Below are positions 44,769-47,890 of a DNA stretch of 47,890 nt, piece after piece. The DNA is taken from positions 1-47,890 of the forward strand of contig JAAYOD010000046.1 in the NCBI GenBank assembly GCA_012520515.1. The letters are read 5' to 3'. The translations under genes were made by a program, and so were the position numbers. The notes below the pieces were generated by a model, which was not told where the DNA came from, did not search any database, and worked only from the letters and a program-made list of their open reading frames with translations. How positions within the stretch are numbered: position 1 is the first letter of the stretch; each line of letters begins with the position of its first letter. The stretch is from Clostridiales bacterium (GTDB lineage: Bacteria; Bacillota; Clostridia; Christensenellales; DTU072).

Positions 44769-46403
44769 ATGAATTTGTTGACTGCTCCGCAAGTATGGGC
44801 GGATTATAATGCAGAAGATTACGACCTTGATGTAAAATTAATATACGATAGCAAAGATAAACAAACCTTTAGTTATGTCGCCAATAAAGTTATTGACGGC
44901 GATATTGTAGTGCAAATAGATGTCTATAAACCTGCCTTTGACTCTAATAAAATATTATTGTTGGTTGGAGAATATCAAAAAAATGTCCAAAAGGAAGTAA
45001 TTAGAGATTTAACTGAGCGTGGGTATGTAGTTTGCGTACCTGATTATAGCGCAATTTTACCAGAAACAAAGACTTTTTTTCCGCCTAGCGTAGAGTATGG
45101 GTATTGTTCCAAAGCAGGCGACCATATCAAAAAAGTAAGTCCTACCGCTAAAGACACTAGCCAGTATCTTTATAGTGTTAATTTAAGAAGGGCAATAAGC
45201 TTTATTGTAGATTATATTGGCAAAAAAGAAATAATAGTTATAGGCTTTGGCGTGGGCGTTGAAGTTGCTATGCAAGCTGTTGCTCAAGATAAAAGACCAA
45301 TTGGTCTTGTATGCATTAATGGCGCAAGCTATTTAGAATATGTAAACTATCAAAAATACGGCACAGAAAAAGAAATGCAAATTGATGATGAGCTTATGCT
45401 GTGGCTGACGGGCGTTAGCAGTATAGCTTATGCAAAGCATATCAATATCCCTGTGCTTTTTGCGCTAGGCAGTAATGGCACTTTGAGTGATATAGACAGA
45501 CTTGCTAATATCTATAACCTGCTAGCTAGCGACGATGTAAGGTTAGTTATAAGTCCAAGGTACACCGATAATATTGACAAAAAAGCATATAATACTGTCT
45601 TAGCGTGGCTGGAAAGCCGTTTTGTGTATAGTACTTTGCCTGAAAATCCTACCGTTAGCGTAAGCGTCAATAAAGAAGGCGTAATTTATGCCGATGTAAA
45701 AATTGATAGCATAATTAAGATAGAAGAAGTAAAAGTATATTATTCTTATGGTGATTATAATCATGCTACAAGGTATTGGGAAGTAGTAAGCGGTGAAGCG
45801 GTGGCTGTTGATAACTATATAGCAAAATTGGAAGTTAGCGAAGCTGATATTCCTTTATTTGCTTTTGCAGAAGTAAAATATCGCAACAATATCACGCTTT
45901 CTAGTTTGCCCTATTATCAAAACTTAAGCTCACACAAAGTTAAGAGTTCACGCTATAAGCTAAACCCAATTGTCTTTCAATACTCTACTGGCGAAGGTGA
46001 TTTTACAGAGATAAGCAAAGACGCAGTAGTTTTAGAGAGTAGCTTAAGCCAAACTGTTATTCCCATAGGGTTAAAGGGATTAGAGTGCAAGCAAGGGGGC
46101 ATGGTGAGTTTTGCCATTGGAGCAAAAAAGAATATTACGCAGGATAAGTTATTGCAAATTGACACCTTTTCTGAGCAAGGGAAATATGACCTTAGCATTA
46201 CTTTAATCACAGGTGGAGAAGTGAGTAATGAGTATACTGCAACAAAGCATATAGAAGTAGATACAGATACCTTTAGCAGTGAAAGGTTTGTGGCGCATGA
46301 TTTTAAAGATAGCAATTTCAAACCGCTTGAAAACTGGTCGCTAGTTAAGGGTATAAGGATAAACAATTCCAATGTTATTGTTGGAAAAATTATGTTTGTG
46401 TAG
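44769..46403 (+). CDS. Alpha/beta-hydrolase-like protein lacking the nucleophile serine
   Basis: 544 residues. The first 300 look like an alpha/beta-hydrolase: a strand I-L-L-L-V-G-E-Y, V-V-C-V-P-D-Y-S, then the elbow V-I-G-F-G-V-G-V-E-V-A, where the usual G-x-S-x-G has Gly instead of Ser. I-N-I-P-V-L-F-A-L-G-S and V-I-S-P-R-Y-T follow as in the family. The remaining 240 are beta-rich, possibly Ig-like or sugar-binding. No signal peptide. If the elbow is read correctly the protein cannot be a normal esterase and may bind a ligand instead. No close family recognised. Cotranscribed with the signal peptidase gene (8-base gap). Confidence 0.65.
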   Translation: MNLLTAPQVWADYNAEDYDLDVKLIYDSKDKQTFSYVANKVIDGDIVVQIDVYKPAFDSNKILLLVGEYQKNVQKEVIRDLTERGYVVCVPDYSAILPETKTFFPPSVEYGYCSKAGDHIKKVSPTAKDTSQYLYSVNLRRAISFIVDYIGKKEIIVIGFGVGVEVAMQAVAQDKRPIGLVCINGASYLEYVNYQKYGTEKEMQIDDELMLWLTGVSSIAYAKHINIPVLFALGSNGTLSDIDRLANIYNLLASDDVRLVISPRYTDNIDKKAYNTVLAWLESRFVYSTLPENPTVSVSVNKEGVIYADVKIDSIIKIEEVKVYYSYGDYNHATRYWEVVSGEAVAVDNYIAKLEVSEADIPLFAFAEVKYRNNITLSSLPYYQNLSSHKVKSSRYKLNPIVFQYSTGEGDFTEISKDAVVLESSLSQTVIPIGLKGLECKQGGMVSFAIGAKKNITQDKLLQIDTFSEQGKYDLSITLITGGEVSNEYTATKHIEVDTDTFSSERFVAHDFKDSNFKPLENWSLVKGIRINNSNVIVGKIMFV

Positions 46404-46411
46404 GATAATAA

Positions 46412-46936
46412 ATGAAAAATAAGTCATTTCGGAATACAATTATTTTAATTATGGTGTGCCTTGTTGTAATGGGCGCAAGCTTTTATGTAAGCCGTAATCT
46501 TTTGGTGGTGTTTCCCGTAAAAGGAAGCAGTATGGAGCCTACTTTATCTTCTCAAGAAAATGTGCTTTTGTTTAGAACCACTAAGCTTAAATATGATGAT
46601 ATCATAGTTTTTTATGTGCCCCATGAAGATAGATATCTTGTAAAAAGAGTGATAGGTTTTGCTGACGATGAGATAGACATAAGGTATGACTATGATAAAG
46701 ATTGTTATCATGTGTTCCGCAATGGAAAGTTGGTCACGGAAGAATATATTAATGAGCCAATGCGGGGTTCTTATGAGCCAATGACTATGAAGATACCGCA
46801 AGGCAAAATATTTTACCTTGGCGACAACCGCAACAACTCTGACGACAGCCATGTAAACGGCGCGCTTGCCGATGTATCCCAGGTGCAAGGCGTTGCATTT
46901 CTAAAATATAAAGGATATAGATTTAAGTTCTTATAA
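46412..46936 (+). CDS. Type I signal peptidase
   Basis: 174 residues. One N-terminal membrane helix (about 10-30), then the S26 pattern: G-S-S40-M-E-P-T-L with catalytic Ser40, L-V-K78-R-V-I-G with the general-base Lys78, and Y-L-G-D-N-R-N-N-S-D-D-S-H. It cleaves signal peptides of exported proteins on the outer membrane face; the size fits Gram-positive SipS/SipT. The start has only a weak GGAT site. It lies at the end of the exoenzyme region, 8 bases after the hydrolase-like gene, and may process those products, although a general role is just as likely. Confidence 0.93.
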   Translation: MKNKSFRNTIILIMVCLVVMGASFYVSRNLLVVFPVKGSSMEPTLSSQENVLLFRTTKLKYDDIIVFYVPHEDRYLVKRVIGFADDEIDIRYDYDKDCYHVFRNGKLVTEEYINEPMRGSYEPMTMKIPQGKIFYLGDNRNNSDDSHVNGALADVSQVQGVAFLKYKGYRFKFL

Positions 46937-46940
46937 AAAT

Positions 46941-46971
46941 AAAGACGCTTTAATAGTTAAAGCGTCTTTTT
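46941..46971 (+). terminator. Bidirectional terminator after the signal peptidase
   Basis: A perfect 13-bp stem AAAGACGCTTTAA/TTAAAGCGTCTTT (46941-46953 with 46957-46969), with T-rich ends on both strands. It also suits the converging gene at 47027. Confidence 0.85.
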
Positions 46972-47026
46972 AAGATTGGCCCTTTATTCAAAATAAAGCT
47001 CGCCCCCCAAATCCAGTTGGTTAAAT

Positions 47027-47605
47027 TTATAAAAATAGCTTAAGGTCTTCCAAATTTTGCTGTAATAACATCATCATTTTATCAGCAAAATGGTTATGAG
47101 AGTTGGTATCTGATAAGTGGTTTTGCACTTTGGTTATGCTAATTATGCCCATGTTGATACCCTGAATCATAATTTCACTAAGCTTGGAATTGGACTTGTC
47201 TTTTAGAGTGTTTATAGCTGTTGTTATAAACATCATAATTTTGCTAAACATACTGTTTGACTTTAATTCTATATTGTGATTGGCGCAATATATTTCCATT
47301 TCTTTTGCCAATCCGTTGTACTCTGAATATTGGCGCATCAATAAGTTTCTAAATCCCTTATCTTCGCTAAATGGCCTTAATATTTCTATTGAAGACATTC
47401 CTACTTTGGCGTTTCTGTATATCTCTTGCATACAGCTTTCTGCTGTTTGCGCCATTGCGCTTATCTCTTCTTCGCACTCTTTTATAATCTGCTGTAATTT
47501 TTGATTTCTTGATTGACAATCTTGCTGATTTTCTTGCTGATGGTCTTTTGATTTGCCTTGATTGTTTAGCTGTTGCGCTTTTGGCTCTTTTACTTGTTCG
47601 GTCAT
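47027..47605 (-). CDS. Hypothetical protein with ferritin-like helical pattern
   Basis: 192 residues from ATG 47605, which follows AAAGGAGG; a longer in-frame start to 47698 has no site. The first 55 residues are Gln/Lys/Asn-rich and look disordered. The rest is all helix with N-A-K-V-G-M-S-S-I, L-L-M-R-Q-Y-S-E-Y, M-F-S-K-I-M-M, S-N-S-K-L-S-E-I-M-I-Q-G-I-N-M-G-I-I, a pattern I recall from small ferritin-like proteins of Clostridia. No membrane helix. It has few of the Glu/His iron ligands, so iron binding is doubtful. Its 5' third overlaps the upstream YabQ-like frame. Confidence 0.7.
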   Translation of the reverse strand: MTEQVKEPKAQQLNNQGKSKDHQQENQQDCQSRNQKLQQIIKECEEEISAMAQTAESCMQEIYRNAKVGMSSIEILRPFSEDKGFRNLLMRQYSEYNGLAKEMEIYCANHNIELKSNSMFSKIMMFITTAINTLKDKSNSKLSEIMIQGINMGIISITKVQNHLSDTNSHNHFADKMMMLLQQNLEDLKLFL

Positions 47606-47890
47606 GCTTCCTCCTTTTTCTTTTATTATGCAATTTTTCAATATATTTATTCCAGCGCAAATGGTAATGCTTAAGCTTTTTATGTATAAAACTGGCAAAT
47701 ACGCTAAAAAAGTTTCGCAAAGATGGTTTTGCTATCACTCTTAAAATTGCTATGCCCATTATAAATGAGAATAAAGTAAAAAATTGTATTTGCCCATAGT
47801 GCGCTATTTCAGTGATAGCGTAAAAAATTAACCCTGCAAAACATACTGAAAATAAATCGCAAATAAACTCTACAAGTTTTGAAGGCAGCA
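47367..47890 (-). CDS. YabQ-like spore membrane protein, 5' end outside window
   Basis: An open frame on the minus strand enters from the window's right edge; the real start is beyond it. Two hydrophobic helices (about 47820-47740) with F-I-C-D-L-F, G-L-I-F-Y, Y-G-Q-I-Q-F-F-T-L-F and M-G-I-A-I-L are like spore cortex protein YabQ. After these comes a tail rich in Lys, Arg and Ser. The frame ends at 47367, about 239 bases inside the next gene. Either the tail is a true overlap, or a frameshift or error has opened the frame beyond the real end near 47600. YabQ normally adjoins rqcP and yabP, but that set is not here. Confidence 0.5.
   Translation of the reverse strand, partial: LPSKLVEFICDLFSVCFAGLIFYAITEIAHYGQIQFFTLFSFIMGIAILRVIAKPSLRNFFSVFASFIHKKLKHYHLRWNKYIEKLHNKRKRRKHDRTSKRAKSATAKQSRQIKRPSARKSARLSIKKSKITADYKRVRRRDKRNGANSRKLYARDIQKRQSRNVFNRNIKAI

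Noticed and set aside
1-47890. CRISPR arrays, insertion sequences, integrases, tRNA and rRNA genes
   Set aside because: No regularly spaced repeats, no transposase or integrase motifs and no cloverleaf or rRNA segments were noticed on either strand.

Overview
The window looks like a low-GC chromosome segment of an anaerobic member of the Bacillota, probably an uncultured gut-type Clostridia. The basis is AT-rich DNA, strong AGGAGG ribosome binding sites, many near-consensus TTGACA-17-TATAAT promoters, and marker genes of that group: rqcP, recD2, comF, a DUF1540 protein, a PFOR of clostridial type and a partial YabQ-like gene. No rRNA, tRNA, insertion sequence or CRISPR array was seen. The species cannot be named from the sequence alone.

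Layout. (1) 1-6707: a tandem run of eight same-strand genes for unrecognised proteins. One is a coiled-coil protein with a membrane tail, five are four-helix membrane proteins and two are tiny soluble Pro/Gln-rich proteins. Five of the eight carry the same short segment (QPI/L-x-I/L-x-P, usually ending in PY, sometimes followed by QP-x-x-QY), so they look like one functional set. This is the strongest candidate for an undescribed system. (2) 6821-10495: acpP, then rpmG-secE-nusG-rplK-rplA-rplJ-rplL. A probable L1-binding mRNA element precedes rplK, and an L10 leader with an attenuator terminator precedes rplJ. (3) 10663-12857: rplI, a DUF1540 gene, a fused ispDF and rqcP, which separate rplL from rpoB. 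(4) 13183-20712: rpoB and rpoC with their own promoter. (5) 20785-24811: overlapping metK-recD2-comF.

(6) 24976-30500: a DUF2804 protein, a YdcF-type protein and a heterodimeric ABC exporter. (7) 30585-34079 on the minus strand: pyruvate:ferredoxin oxidoreductase, with a promoter overlapped by a 20-bp palindrome and followed by a Rex-like inverted repeat. (8) 34280-46936: a surface/exo-enzyme region. It holds a six-hairpin glycosidase, a pair of related membrane proteins with large ectodomains, an M6 metalloprotease ending in a dockerin-like module, a lipoprotein with a possible cohesin-like domain, a GH20 hexosaminidase, an alpha/beta-hydrolase-like protein lacking the nucleophile serine, and a type I signal peptidase. 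(9) 47027-47890 on the minus strand: a ferritin-like-pattern protein and the 3' part of a YabQ-like gene whose frame runs about 240 nt into it.

How they fit. Regions 2-4 are the core transcription/translation supply with its usual feedback controls in a rearranged order. Regions 6-8 are metabolism and the cell surface: pyruvate oxidation, export, and extracellular protein and glycan breakdown. All functions are assigned by reading motifs and remembered family patterns; no database search was run.
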